11,105 bases of DNA from an uncultured Pirellula sp. Lineage in GTDB: Bacteria; Planctomycetota; Planctomycetia; Pirellulales; Pirellulaceae. Positions 1-7,652 of this stretch are shown here, piece by piece (positions within the stretch are counted from its first letter, which is position 1; each line of letters starts with the position of its first letter). A model generated the notes under the pieces. It saw only the letters and a program-made list of their open reading frames with translations. It did not search any database and was not told the origin of the DNA. The position numbers and the translations under genes were made by a program. The stretch is from the NCBI GenBank assembly GCA_903837255.1, contig CAILTZ010000808.1, positions 1 to 11,105 on the forward strand, written 5' to 3'.

Positions 1-1
1 C

Positions 2-1105
2 TGGCGGCTCGGCCGAGACCCAGACCTAGTCGTTCCGATGAATACCAAGGCTTACAATGTCCCGGCCTCGGGCAGCGTCGACTATCAATACTTCGTCGTC
101 GATCCAAAGATCACCGAAGACCGCTGGGTCGCATCGGCCCAAGTCATCCCAGGCGATCCGTCGGTGGTCCACCATGCGATCGTCTTTATCCGACCTCCCG
201 ACGACGCCGAGTTTATCGGTGTCGGTTGGCTGACGGCTTACGTCCCCGGACAAATGGCAACACGCTTTCCCCAAGGTTACGCGCGGAAGATTCCCGCTGG
301 ATCGAAGTTCGTCTTCCAAATGCACTACACCCCCAACGGTCGTGCCACGAGCGATCTATCGAAGATCGGGCTCACCTATGTCGACGAGCCGACCGTTACC
401 CACGAAGTGTTCACGGTTGTCGGAATCGACCAAGACTTTGAAATCCCTCCCGGTGCAAACCACCATAGCGTCACGGCCAAGGTTCCCCGATTCCCCAAAG
501 ACGGAGAACTGCTCGCAGTATCCCCTCACATGCATGTGCGTGGCAAAGCATTCGAACTCCGCGCCCGTCGCTCGAATGAGTCCGAAGTCCTCTTGCATGT
601 GCCCCGCTACGATTTCAATTGGCAACACACCTACGAATGGAACGAAAAGATCCCGCTTGGCGATGTCGATGGCCTGGAATTCACTGCCATCTTCGATAAC
701 TCGGATGCCAATCCCACCAACCCCGCTCCTGGCGAGTACGTCATGTGGGGGGACCAAACCTGGGAAGAAATGGCCGTGGCTTTTTTTGAGGTGGCCCGAC
801 CTCGAAATGGCTCAGGCAACTTGCAAGCTCGCAGCATTGCCGAGCGCAGCGAACGTAACCCAGGGGACCCTGGGGCCATGAGCAAGTCGGCCGACCCCCA
901 GAGCTCAGCAGCCATGAAGTATGCCGACGACTACGTCGCCAAATGGGACGCCAACAAAGATGGGATCGTCTCGTGGGAAGAATCCCCGCGAGTTCTTCGC
1001 GATTTTGGGTTCTCTCGCATCGACCGCAACAACGACCGCCAAATCACCCGCGAGGAATTGATCGAAGCTGGGCAGACAGCAAGCCAACGACGGGGCGGTC
1101 AATAA
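2..1105 (+). CDS. Copper type II monooxygenase C-domain protein with two C-terminal EF-hands (5' partial)
   Basis: The reading frame is open from base 2 with no stop, so the ATG at 38 is internal and the N-terminus lies off the window. Numbering from that Met, the visible part carries the ligand pattern of peptidylglycine-type copper monooxygenases: a His-His pair (H45, H46), a third His in a Gln-Met-His-Tyr motif (H96), a His-Met-His motif (H164, H166) and a Met (M245) in a Gly-Asp-Gln-Thr-Trp-Glu-Glu-Met motif. The spacing resembles the CuH and CuM sites of PHM. After a linker come two EF-hand loops: residues 304-315 (D304, N306, D308, G309, E315) and 329-340 (D329, N331, D333, E340). Planctomycete relatives usually have a redoxin-like or cytochrome-like N-terminal half and are exported; that part cannot be seen here. 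The likely role is extracytoplasmic copper-dependent oxidation of an unknown substrate. The stop is 3 nt before the RND gene. Confidence 0.85.
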   Translation, partial: WRLGRDPDLVVPMNTKAYNVPASGSVDYQYFVVDPKITEDRWVASAQVIPGDPSVVHHAIVFIRPPDDAEFIGVGWLTAYVPGQMATRFPQGYARKIPAGSKFVFQMHYTPNGRATSDLSKIGLTYVDEPTVTHEVFTVVGIDQDFEIPPGANHHSVTAKVPRFPKDGELLAVSPHMHVRGKAFELRARRSNESEVLLHVPRYDFNWQHTYEWNEKIPLGDVDGLEFTAIFDNSDANPTNPAPGEYVMWGDQTWEEMAVAFFEVARPRNGSGNLQARSIAERSERNPGDPGAMSKSADPQSSAAMKYADDYVAKWDANKDGIVSWEESPRVLRDFGFSRIDRNNDRQITREELIEAGQTASQRRGGQ

Positions 1106-1108
1106 TCC

Positions 1109-3544
1109 ATGCTGCACAATCCAGATTCCAGCCCCCCATCCGATCACTCCGATTTCGACCCAGACCGAGTCAGCTTCACCAGCCGCCTTTTCGCCTGTGT
1201 CATGGATTATCCCAAATTCTGTCTAGGGCTCCTAATCCTCCTGACGGCTCTTGCCATCGGTGGTTATCTCGATCCCGACTGGCCAGAAAAACTGCGTTCT
1301 CGATGGTTTCCTAACACCGAGAAACAGGAAGTCGTGTCTAGCGAAAGTACCACTAAAGCAAACAGCAGCCCCCCGGGCAACCCCAACCCCCAAAGACGCT
1401 TGGGTCGCCGAGGTGGTTTCACCGGATCCGGTGGACGAGGCGAAGCAGTCCTGGTGGTCAAATCGCCCGCGATCTTCACCCCCGAAGGCTCCCGAGCCTT
1501 CCGCGAAGTCGTCGATCGAGTCGATCAACTCGATGTCGTCGCCTCGGTCCGATCGCTCGACCAAGCCCCACCGCTGAACATCTTCGGCTTAAACGAACCG
1601 ATCCTCCCGCGAGGCAATGCCAGCCAGCAGCGTTTCGAGGTCGCCAAAAAGAAAGCCACCTCGCATCCGCTGGTCGTCGGGCAAATGCTCTCCGACGATG
1701 CTCAAACGGCACTCGTCGAGATCCAATACGACTGGCTTTACATCCAAGACAACGCCCAATGCACCGAGCCGATACTCGCGGCTGCGCGTCAAGTCGCCTT
1801 GGAGCATCCCCAAGTGCCGATGGAGTTCCATGTCACCGGCAGCGTCCCGCTGCGCATGGTTCTGATGAAGAACAATCGAAGCAATGAAATTCGTTATCAA
1901 GTCATCGGCTATAGCATGATTCTCCTGATGGCTATTATCCTCTTTCGAGGTCTCTCGGTCGTCTTGGTCGTCGCTGCTGCACCGGTCATCGGTGTTTTTT
2001 GGACGCTGGGATTCCTTCGCTACTTTAACCTTCAAGAAAACCCATTCAGCTTTGTGATTCTCCCGGTCCTGCTGAGCCTCGTCGGTTTTACCGATGGTGT
2101 ACACATCATGATCCATATCCGCAAATGCATGCGGGAAGGGATGGTCCCCAGGGACGCTTGCAAACGCACCCTCGAGCTCGTCGGACTGGCTTGCTTTTTG
2201 ACCTCTCTGACCACCGCCATCGGAATGGGTTCACTGGCTTGGGCCAACCACCAAGTCGTCCGGGAATTCGGTTGGTCGTGCGTGCTGGGAGTGACTCTGA
2301 CCTGGATCTCGGTCATGCTGGTGATCCCGCTCATCAGCATGACTCGCTGGAGCAAACGATTTACCGATGGTTCCGAGCGAGATCTGCTTCACCATGTCAT
2401 CGAGCGGATCGAACCTACGATCGGATGGATCATCGATCGCAGGCGAGCCATCAGCTATTTATCGATCGCTTTGACCCTGATTCTTGGGGGCATCGCTTTT
2501 TCCTTGCGACCTGATGATCGCAAGTCCAGCGCCATTCCAACTGGCAGCGATGCTCAGCAGTCTCTGGCTCATTTGGACCAAGCCATGGATGGCCTGGATG
2601 TCTGCTTGATCGATGTGAAATGGGATCGGAACAAATTAAGCAAAGAGCAGGTCGCCACGGCCATCGACCAAGTCGAATCGGTTCTCAGAAAAGAGCCCCT
2701 CATCGGCCATCCGCTCTCGCTGGTAACCCTGCTAAACGCCCTTCCGGGCGAAGGTTCGGTGTTGGACAAACTCTCGATGGCCGAGCTCTTACCCCCACCT
2801 CTTCGCCAGAGGCTCTTCAACGAGGAGCAAGCCACCGCGACGGTGACTTACCGCTGCAAGGATCTCGGCACGGCTACCTACCAACCCACCTACGAGCGAA
2901 TCGATCAAGCCTTGCAATCGATTGTCGCAAAGAACCCCGGACTCTCGATGGAGATGCAAGGTGACGCGATTTGGCGCTGGCGAAACCTCTACACGATCGT
3001 TACGGATTTGACCGCTAGCCTAGGTAGCGCTGCGTTGATCATCTTCGGTGTCTTGGCAATCGCCTATCGCTCACTGCGACTGGGCCTAATCGCAATCATC
3101 CCAAACATTCTCCCGCTGCTCGCCTCAGCAACCTACATGGTGATCACCAAGCAACCCTTGGAGGTCGTGAGCGTCTGCTGCTTTACGATCTGCCTTGGGA
3201 TCGCCGTCGACGATACGATCCACTTCATGTCGCGGTATCTCGAGGAGAAGAAGTACGGTGGCTCCCACGACGCAGTGATCCAGCGGTCTTTCCGAGAAGT
3301 CGGCACCGGGATGATGATGACAACCATCGTCTTGGTGGCAGGCTTTAGCTCCGTCGTCACCTCCGACACTCGCGACCACCGAGTCTTCGGCGCACTGGGG
3401 GTGATCACCTTGGTCACCGCCCTGCTTTGTGATATGTTCTTGCTGCCGGCGATGTTGGCCTATTTCGACCCCCCGAAAAAATCCAATCAACGCACTGCAA
3501 GCCCTTCTCTAAGCGATCCTACCATCGAAACGCAGCCTATCTAA
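1109..3544 (+). CDS. RND superfamily (MMPL-type) exporter
   Basis: This 811-aa inner-membrane protein has the duplicated RND layout: TM1 (about 37-54), a large periplasmic loop, TM2-TM6 (about 265-410), TM7 (447-466), a second periplasmic loop, and TM8-TM12 (630-784). The likely proton-relay acids sit where expected: D329 in TM4 (Thr-Asp-Gly-Val-His) and D701-D702 in TM10 (Val-Asp-Asp-Thr-Ile-His-Phe-Met). The length is normal for single-polypeptide MMPL/hydrophobe exporters, which move lipids or hydrophobic compounds using the proton gradient. Substrate is unknown. No membrane-fusion or outer-membrane partner is visible, which fits MMPL/HpnN-like members better than tripartite drug pumps. 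Directly after TM1, residues 69-111 form a low-complexity Ser/Pro then Arg/Gly-rich stretch. The start at 1109 lies 3 nt after the upstream stop and leaves a plausible cytoplasmic N-terminus; no clear Shine-Dalgarno is seen. Confidence 0.9.
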   Translation: MLHNPDSSPPSDHSDFDPDRVSFTSRLFACVMDYPKFCLGLLILLTALAIGGYLDPDWPEKLRSRWFPNTEKQEVVSSESTTKANSSPPGNPNPQRRLGRRGGFTGSGGRGEAVLVVKSPAIFTPEGSRAFREVVDRVDQLDVVASVRSLDQAPPLNIFGLNEPILPRGNASQQRFEVAKKKATSHPLVVGQMLSDDAQTALVEIQYDWLYIQDNAQCTEPILAAARQVALEHPQVPMEFHVTGSVPLRMVLMKNNRSNEIRYQVIGYSMILLMAIILFRGLSVVLVVAAAPVIGVFWTLGFLRYFNLQENPFSFVILPVLLSLVGFTDGVHIMIHIRKCMREGMVPRDACKRTLELVGLACFLTSLTTAIGMGSLAWANHQVVREFGWSCVLGVTLTWISVMLVIPLISMTRWSKRFTDGSERDLLHHVIERIEPTIGWIIDRRRAISYLSIALTLILGGIAFSLRPDDRKSSAIPTGSDAQQSLAHLDQAMDGLDVCLIDVKWDRNKLSKEQVATAIDQVESVLRKEPLIGHPLSLVTLLNALPGEGSVLDKLSMAELLPPPLRQRLFNEEQATATVTYRCKDLGTATYQPTYERIDQALQSIVAKNPGLSMEMQGDAIWRWRNLYTIVTDLTASLGSAALIIFGVLAIAYRSLRLGLIAIIPNILPLLASATYMVITKQPLEVVSVCCFTICLGIAVDDTIHFMSRYLEEKKYGGSHDAVIQRSFREVGTGMMMTTIVLVAGFSSVVTSDTRDHRVFGALGVITLVTALLCDMFLLPAMLAYFDPPKKSNQRTASPSLSDPTIETQPI

Positions 3545-3548
3545 TCGC

Positions 3549-4940
3549 ATGTCTGAGAGCCAGCAAAAACTAGTCACTGCATGGCACATCCATCAACAAG
3601 GGGACATCGCAGCGGCAAGGCAAGCCTACGAAGAGGTTCTCAAGAAAGAACCCAACAACGCCAATGCTTGGTGCTACCTAGGCATTGCACTGCACGACCA
3701 GCGGGACTACGCCAATGCCGTCGAAGCTTACCAAAAAGCCGTATCGATCCAGCCAGCCTTCCCGATCGCCCTGAACAACTTGGGCAACTCACTCCGCTAT
3801 CTGGGTCGCATCGAGGAGTCAGACAAAAGATTCCAACAGGCGATTGACCTCAAGCCCGATTACTTCAACGCCTATCGAAACCGAGGCACTCTGCACGCTT
3901 GGACCGGACGAATCGATCTGGCCCTGAAGTACTACGCCGATGCGATGCGACTCCACCCCCAAGATGCCGAACTCCATCGCAATCTCGGCGTGATCAGTCT
4001 GCTCCAAGGCAACTTCGAACTCGGTTGGAAAGAGTACCGCCATCGCTGGAAATGTGTCGAAGCCATCCAGCACCGATACGCACAACCCAAATGGACCGGC
4101 CAAGATCTCCAGGGAAAGACAATCCTGCTTTATGCCGAACAAGGGCTCGGAGATACAATCCATTTCATCCGCTACGCCAAGATCCTGCAAGAACGTGGGG
4201 CTCGAACGATCGTTCACGCCCAAGCCCCATTGATGGCGATCCTCCAAGGTTGCCCAGGGATCTCGAACCTCATCCCGAACACCTGGAGGGTCGATCAGCC
4301 ATTCGATTACCACTGCTCACTGATCGATGCGGCCGATGTGCTGGGAACCAACCTGAGCAACATTCCTGGCAACGTTCCTTATTTAAAAATACCCGAGAAC
4401 CTCGTCGGATACTGGAAGCGACAACTCGGGACGATCCTGCCACCTGCGAAACGCCGAATCGGTTTGGTTTGGCAAGGCAATGCAGACCATCAAGCCGATA
4501 TGTTCCGCTCGTTCCCCCTCGCGTCGCTCGAACCCCTAAGCCAACTCGACGAGGTTCAACTCGTCAGCTTGCAATTCGGACGCGGCAGCGAGCAGATTAA
4601 AAATTGGACTGCGAGCAAGCCGATCTATACCCTTCCAGAAGACATCGACCGATCCAGCGGTGCGTTCATGGATACAGCGGCCATCCTGCAACATATGGAT
4701 TGGATCGTCACGAGCGATACCTCGATGGCTCACTTGGCCGGGGCCTTGGCCCGCCCAACACTCGTCCTCTTGGGATTCACCCCCGATTGGAGATGGCTGC
4801 TCGACCGCGACGATAGCCCTTGGTATCCCACCGCAAGGCTCGTACGACAAACGAAAATCGGAGAGTGGCGCAGCCTTGGCCAGCAAGCCGCCGATCTATT
4901 GGCCCAAGAGTTTCGTACATCCCAAGCAACATCCTTATGA
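3549..4940 (+). CDS. TPR protein with glycosyltransferase family 9-like domain
   Basis: The first 170 residues are five consecutive 34-residue TPR units, starting near residues 4, 38, 72, 106 and 140, with the usual Trp/Leu-Gly-Ala and terminal Pro positions. The rest resembles the GT-B fold of GT9/heptosyltransferase-like enzymes. An early Gly-Leu-Gly-Asp motif (D202) corresponds in position to the catalytic Asp motif of heptosyltransferases. A late Ser-Asp-Thr-Ser-Met-Ala-His motif (389-395) is the typical nucleotide-sugar side signature, followed by an Asp-Trp-Arg-Trp-Leu segment common in TPR-GT9 fusions. The protein is probably cytoplasmic and transfers a sugar to an envelope or protein acceptor; donor and acceptor cannot be told. 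It begins 4 nt after the RND stop and its TGA overlaps the dus start as ATGA. No signal peptide or Shine-Dalgarno is seen. Confidence 0.87.
   Translation: MSESQQKLVTAWHIHQQGDIAAARQAYEEVLKKEPNNANAWCYLGIALHDQRDYANAVEAYQKAVSIQPAFPIALNNLGNSLRYLGRIEESDKRFQQAIDLKPDYFNAYRNRGTLHAWTGRIDLALKYYADAMRLHPQDAELHRNLGVISLLQGNFELGWKEYRHRWKCVEAIQHRYAQPKWTGQDLQGKTILLYAEQGLGDTIHFIRYAKILQERGARTIVHAQAPLMAILQGCPGISNLIPNTWRVDQPFDYHCSLIDAADVLGTNLSNIPGNVPYLKIPENLVGYWKRQLGTILPPAKRRIGLVWQGNADHQADMFRSFPLASLEPLSQLDEVQLVSLQFGRGSEQIKNWTASKPIYTLPEDIDRSSGAFMDTAAILQHMDWIVTSDTSMAHLAGALARPTLVLLGFTPDWRWLLDRDDSPWYPTARLVRQTKIGEWRSLGQQAADLLAQEFRTSQATSL
4937..4940 (+). promoter_or_regulatory. ATGA stop-start overlap (translational coupling)
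   Basis: The TGA of the TPR-glycosyltransferase gene (4938-4940) overlaps the ATG of the tRNA-dihydrouridine synthase gene (4937-4939). No purine-rich Shine-Dalgarno precedes it, so re-initiation by terminating ribosomes is the likely route. This junction decides the dus start. Confidence 0.75.
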
Positions 4941-6001
4941 TTTCAGGCATCGCCCCGCTGCGTATCGGCAACGTCGATATCGGTTTTCCGGTCGTCCAAG
5001 CTGCCTTGAGTGGCTATAGCGATTGGGCCATGCGCCTCATCGCACGCCGCATGGGGGCGTCGTACTCGCTGTGCGAAGTCATGCTCGATCAATTCCTAGT
5101 GAGCCTCAAAGAACGCAAAAAGACCCAGCACTTTTTGTACAACACACCCGAAGAACATCCCGTGGCCGGCCAGCTCATGGGAGCCGAACCCGAACAGTTC
5201 TCCCTCGGTGCCCAAAAGCTCGTCGAAGCCGGCTTTAGCGTCATCGATATCAACTTTGGCTGCCCGGTTCGCAAAGTACTCGGCCGATGCCGAGGTGGAT
5301 TTCACCTGAGCCAACCCCCGGTCGCCTTGGAAATAGTTCGCCGAACACGCGATATCGTCCCGCCTGAAATACCCGTGACAATCAAAATGCGGCGTGGGAT
5401 CGATGACACCCAAGAAAGCCGCGACAACTTTTACCAGATCCTCGATGGCGCGTTTGCCTACGGCATCGCTGGGATCACCGTCCACGGACGAACCGTCGAA
5501 CAACGCTACATCGGACCTAGCCGCTGGGCGTTCCTCAAAGAAGTCAAACAGCATGTCGGCAAAGAAAAAATCATCCTCGGTAGCGGCGATCTCTTCAGCG
5601 CCCATGACTGCTTGCGCATGATGCTCGAAACCGGCGTCGATGGCGTGACCGTCGCCCGAGGATGCATCGGCAACCCATGGATCTTTGGCCAGGCCCAAGC
5701 GATCTTCGATGGCAAGCCCCTGCCCGCTCCACCGAGCGTCCACCAGCAGCGCGAGGTCATGCTCGAACACTTTCGGCTCGCCGAACAACTCTATGGACCG
5801 GAGCGAGCCGGAGTCCCGATGCGCAAGTTCGGGATCAAATACTCCGCCTCGCACCCTCGCGGATTGGAGGTTCGCGAGCAGTTCGTTCGCGTGAAAAACT
5901 TCGACGAGTGGAATGCCGTCCTCGATCGGTGGTACGCCGAGGATCAGCCCGGCGTATACCCCAGCCGCAGCCTCTACGAGCAGGAACAAGAGTGCGGGTA
6001 G
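4937..6001 (+). CDS. dus: tRNA-dihydrouridine synthase (Dus family)
   Basis: This 354-aa FMN-dependent enzyme reduces specific uridines to dihydrouridine in tRNA. The N-terminus has the family pattern around Val-Gln-Ala-Ala-Leu-Ser-Gly-Tyr-Ser-Asp. The catalytic Cys is C109 in Asn-Phe-Gly-Cys-Pro-Val-Arg-Lys-Val. K150 (Ile-Lys-Met-Arg-Arg-Gly) and H183 (Val-His-Gly-Arg-Thr) are FMN/substrate residues, and Ala-Arg-Gly-Cys-Ile-Gly-Asn-Pro (240-247) is the FMN phosphate site. The stretch after the catalytic Cys reads Arg-Cys-Arg-Gly-Gly-Phe-His-Leu, where most bacterial Dus have a Gly-(Ser/Ala)-Ala-Leu-Leu type sequence. I chose 4937 because the longer in-frame option at 4820 would add 39 non-conserved residues overlapping the previous gene. 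The motifs do not let me assign DusA, B or C with certainty; DusB-like is the best guess. Confidence 0.92.
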   Translation: MISGIAPLRIGNVDIGFPVVQAALSGYSDWAMRLIARRMGASYSLCEVMLDQFLVSLKERKKTQHFLYNTPEEHPVAGQLMGAEPEQFSLGAQKLVEAGFSVIDINFGCPVRKVLGRCRGGFHLSQPPVALEIVRRTRDIVPPEIPVTIKMRRGIDDTQESRDNFYQILDGAFAYGIAGITVHGRTVEQRYIGPSRWAFLKEVKQHVGKEKIILGSGDLFSAHDCLRMMLETGVDGVTVARGCIGNPWIFGQAQAIFDGKPLPAPPSVHQQREVMLEHFRLAEQLYGPERAGVPMRKFGIKYSASHPRGLEVREQFVRVKNFDEWNAVLDRWYAEDQPGVYPSRSLYEQEQECG

Positions 6002-6008
6002 TTCCAAA

Positions 6009-6389
6009 ATGACCATTCCGCATCGAATCTCCCTAGCCAGAGCTTGGACTCCTCTAGACCATCAGCCAGAGGTCCTGAATCTTCAGCGGTTCTTTCAAAA
6101 GCCCACCAACCTCTGCTCCCAAACCACCATCCGACTGCGAATCGATAGCCAACGCGAATTCCAATCCGTTCATCTAAATGGCGAGCAACTCGACAGGAAT
6201 TCAAAACCCAGAGTTGGGAATGCCAAGCAGGTTGATGCTGAGAATTCTCTCGAATTCGGTTATGATTGGGATATCACAGAGAACCTGAAAACTAGAAACC
6301 AACTAGTCCTGTGTTGGCCTGTCCCTGATCCCCATCCTCCAGAGTCCCTACCGAGTTTCGAAGTATGGCTAGAGATTTTCGCACCCTGA
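6009..6389 (+). CDS. Small hypothetical protein resembling a GH2-type sugar-binding beta-sandwich
   Basis: The predicted 126-aa protein has no signal peptide. Its pattern recalls the N-terminal jelly-roll of GH2 glycosidases: a basic-aromatic strand (Leu-Gln-Arg-Phe-Phe-Gln-Lys-Pro), an alternating hydrophobic strand, a Val-His-Leu-Asn-Gly-Glu turn, a Trp-Asp-Ile-Thr segment followed by Asn-Gln-Leu-Val-Leu, and a final Phe-Glu-Val-Trp-Leu-Glu-Ile strand. Small stand-alone proteins of this kind are known to me from planctomycetes, but no function is established. The start at 6009 is 7 nt after the dus stop; the alternative at 5913 would overlap dus by 89 nt. The 3' end overlaps the next gene by 25 nt. 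Composition differs from the neighbours: I count 82 G/C in the 180 bases 6121-6300. It is probably real, but the family call rests on motif resemblance only. Confidence 0.6.
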   Translation: MTIPHRISLARAWTPLDHQPEVLNLQRFFQKPTNLCSQTTIRLRIDSQREFQSVHLNGEQLDRNSKPRVGNAKQVDAENSLEFGYDWDITENLKTRNQLVLCWPVPDPHPPESLPSFEVWLEIFAP

Positions 6390-7627
6390 TCAAGTCGACC
6401 CTCCTGGGGCTCCTGACCCTCAGCGCTGGGGTCTTAACGACCTGCGTTTTACCGGGCACGATCGTTTTCGGGCAGGAAGCGACCAAGCCCGCCGAGCCTC
6501 CTCTGGATGAGTCGGTCAATGTCCAAGCCCTCCTGGATGCTCGGCTTGCGACCGAAGATCTCGATCTGGGCTGGATCCGCCTGTTCGATGGCCAATCCCT
6601 TCTGGGCTGGAAAGCCACCAGCGAAGTCGACTGGAAAGTCGAAAAAGGGGAAATCGTTGCGACCCAAGGCAAGGCGGGATTCTTGCTCAGCGATGTACGC
6701 TTTAGCGATTATGAAATCGAACTGGAATTCCAGGCTGAAGAAAAAACCAACAGCGGCCTTTTCCTGCGAACCAGCGACGCGGCGAGCGATCCTGCCAAAG
6801 ACTGCTACGAAATCAATATCGCTCCGACCGACAACCCATTCCCAACCGGCTCGATCGTCGGCAGAGCCAAAGTCGCCGAACAAGTCACTGCGCCGGAGGC
6901 TGACCAATGGCACTCGCTCCACGCTCTGGTCGATCAAGATCACGTCCAAGTCTGGGTCAACGGCCAACAAGCTGCTGACTACAAAGACACCACGGGGCTG
7001 ACCGCCGGCAAGATCGGGTTGCAGTTCCGCGAAGGTTCCATCCGGTTCCGAAACATCCGACTGCGTCCCATCGGATACAGCGTCCTACCCAAAGCCGAAA
7101 AAAGCGATTGGAACGAACCAGCCGGGGCCATCCAAGCCACCTTCACCGATGCCGGTACGATCAAACTCAAAGGTGGCCGCGGCCACATCGAGTTGCTACA
7201 GCCACACGCCAACCTCTGCTTGCAAGCCACCGCGCTGACCCTCACCGAAAATGTCAACTCGGGGATCTTCTTCCGATGCATCCCCGGCGAAGACATGAAT
7301 GGCTACGAATGCCAAATCCACCACGGATTCAAAGAGGACCGGCGACGGGCCGTCGACGCCGGCTCGGGTTCGATCTTCCGACGCCAAAACGCAAAAGCCG
7401 TCTTGAGCGACGAAGGCAAACCGGTCCACATCACCATTGTCGCCGACGGCCCGACACTCGCGACATGGGTCGAAGGTGTCCCGGTCGTCTCCTGGACCGA
7501 TACCCGGGCTCCTAACGACAACCCTCGCAAAGGACTTCGCACCGAAGCTGGCACGATCATGCTCCAAGGCCATGACCCCGGCTCCGAGGCCGAATTCACC
7601 TCCATGACGATCTGCCCCCTGCCCTGA
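6365..7627 (+). CDS. Secreted protein with two DUF1080 (3-keto-disaccharide hydrolase-like) domains
   Basis: This 420-aa protein starts with a convincing signal peptide: a basic n-region (R3, R6, K10), a hydrophobic core at 12-35, and likely cleavage before Q37. After a linker, domain 1 (about 69-237) shows the DUF1080 hallmarks Leu-Phe-Asp-Gly-Gln-Ser-Leu-Leu-Gly-Trp, Asn-Ser-Gly-Leu-Phe-Leu-Arg, Tyr-Glu-Ile-Asn and Val-Trp-Val-Asn-Gly, with a final Phe-Arg-Asn-Ile-Arg-Leu strand. Domain 2 (about 238-420) repeats the concanavalin-like plan with Asn-Ser-Gly-Ile-Phe-Phe-Arg and Gly-Tyr-Glu-Cys-Gln-Ile but is more divergent. Some members of this family (Pfam PF06439) act on 3-keto-glycosides; others may only bind sugars. 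The location is predicted periplasmic or outer surface. The start at 6365 overlaps the previous gene by 25 nt but is the one giving the signal peptide. The stop lies 25 nt before the next gene. Confidence 0.85.
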   Translation: MARDFRTLIKSTLLGLLTLSAGVLTTCVLPGTIVFGQEATKPAEPPLDESVNVQALLDARLATEDLDLGWIRLFDGQSLLGWKATSEVDWKVEKGEIVATQGKAGFLLSDVRFSDYEIELEFQAEEKTNSGLFLRTSDAASDPAKDCYEINIAPTDNPFPTGSIVGRAKVAEQVTAPEADQWHSLHALVDQDHVQVWVNGQQAADYKDTTGLTAGKIGLQFREGSIRFRNIRLRPIGYSVLPKAEKSDWNEPAGAIQATFTDAGTIKLKGGRGHIELLQPHANLCLQATALTLTENVNSGIFFRCIPGEDMNGYECQIHHGFKEDRRRAVDAGSGSIFRRQNAKAVLSDEGKPVHITIVADGPTLATWVEGVPVVSWTDTRAPNDNPRKGLRTEAGTIMLQGHDPGSEAEFTSMTICPLP

Positions 7628-7640
7628 TAAAACCGGATAA

Positions 7641-7645
7641 GAAGG
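7641..7645 (+). promoter_or_regulatory. Shine-Dalgarno for the large DUF1080-propeller gene
   Basis: GAAGG at 7641-7645, preceded by AA, sits 7 nt before the ATG at 7653. It is the only clear Shine-Dalgarno I see at any start in the window, and it supports 7653 as the start of the long open frame. Confidence 0.6.
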
Positions 7646-7652
7646 TGTCGCT

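Noticed and set aside
38..40. ATG at 38 as the start of the copper monooxygenase gene
   Set aside because: The frame is open upstream to the window edge and the residues before the Met (Asp-Pro-Asp-Leu-Val-Val-Pro) match the usual lead-in of this domain, so the gene is truncated rather than starting here.
781..787. Run of seven T as a possible frameshift site
   Set aside because: The frame continues cleanly through Ala-Phe-Phe-Glu and the protein matches its family on both sides, so nothing indicates slippage.
859..874. Perfect 7-bp inverted repeat CCCAGGG/CCCTGGG with a 2-nt centre
   Set aside because: It lies within the linker coding region of the first gene, the loop is too short for a good hairpin and no T-run follows, so it is not a terminator.
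4820..4936. Upstream in-frame start that would lengthen dus by 39 residues
   Set aside because: The extra residues are basic and show no Dus conservation, and they overlap the coding end of the glycosyltransferase gene by over 100 nt. The ATGA overlap at 4937 is the better start.
5096..6016. Long antisense open frame (306 codons) opposite dus
   Set aside because: Its product is rich in Ala, Asp, Leu and Val as expected from the complement of a codon-biased gene, has no recognisable motif, and dus on the other strand has all its catalytic residues.
6434..6445. Possible lipoprotein box ending at Cys27 of the double DUF1080 protein
   Set aside because: The residues before the Cys are Leu-Thr-Thr, which lack the small residue expected at -1, and a better type I cleavage site follows before Q37.
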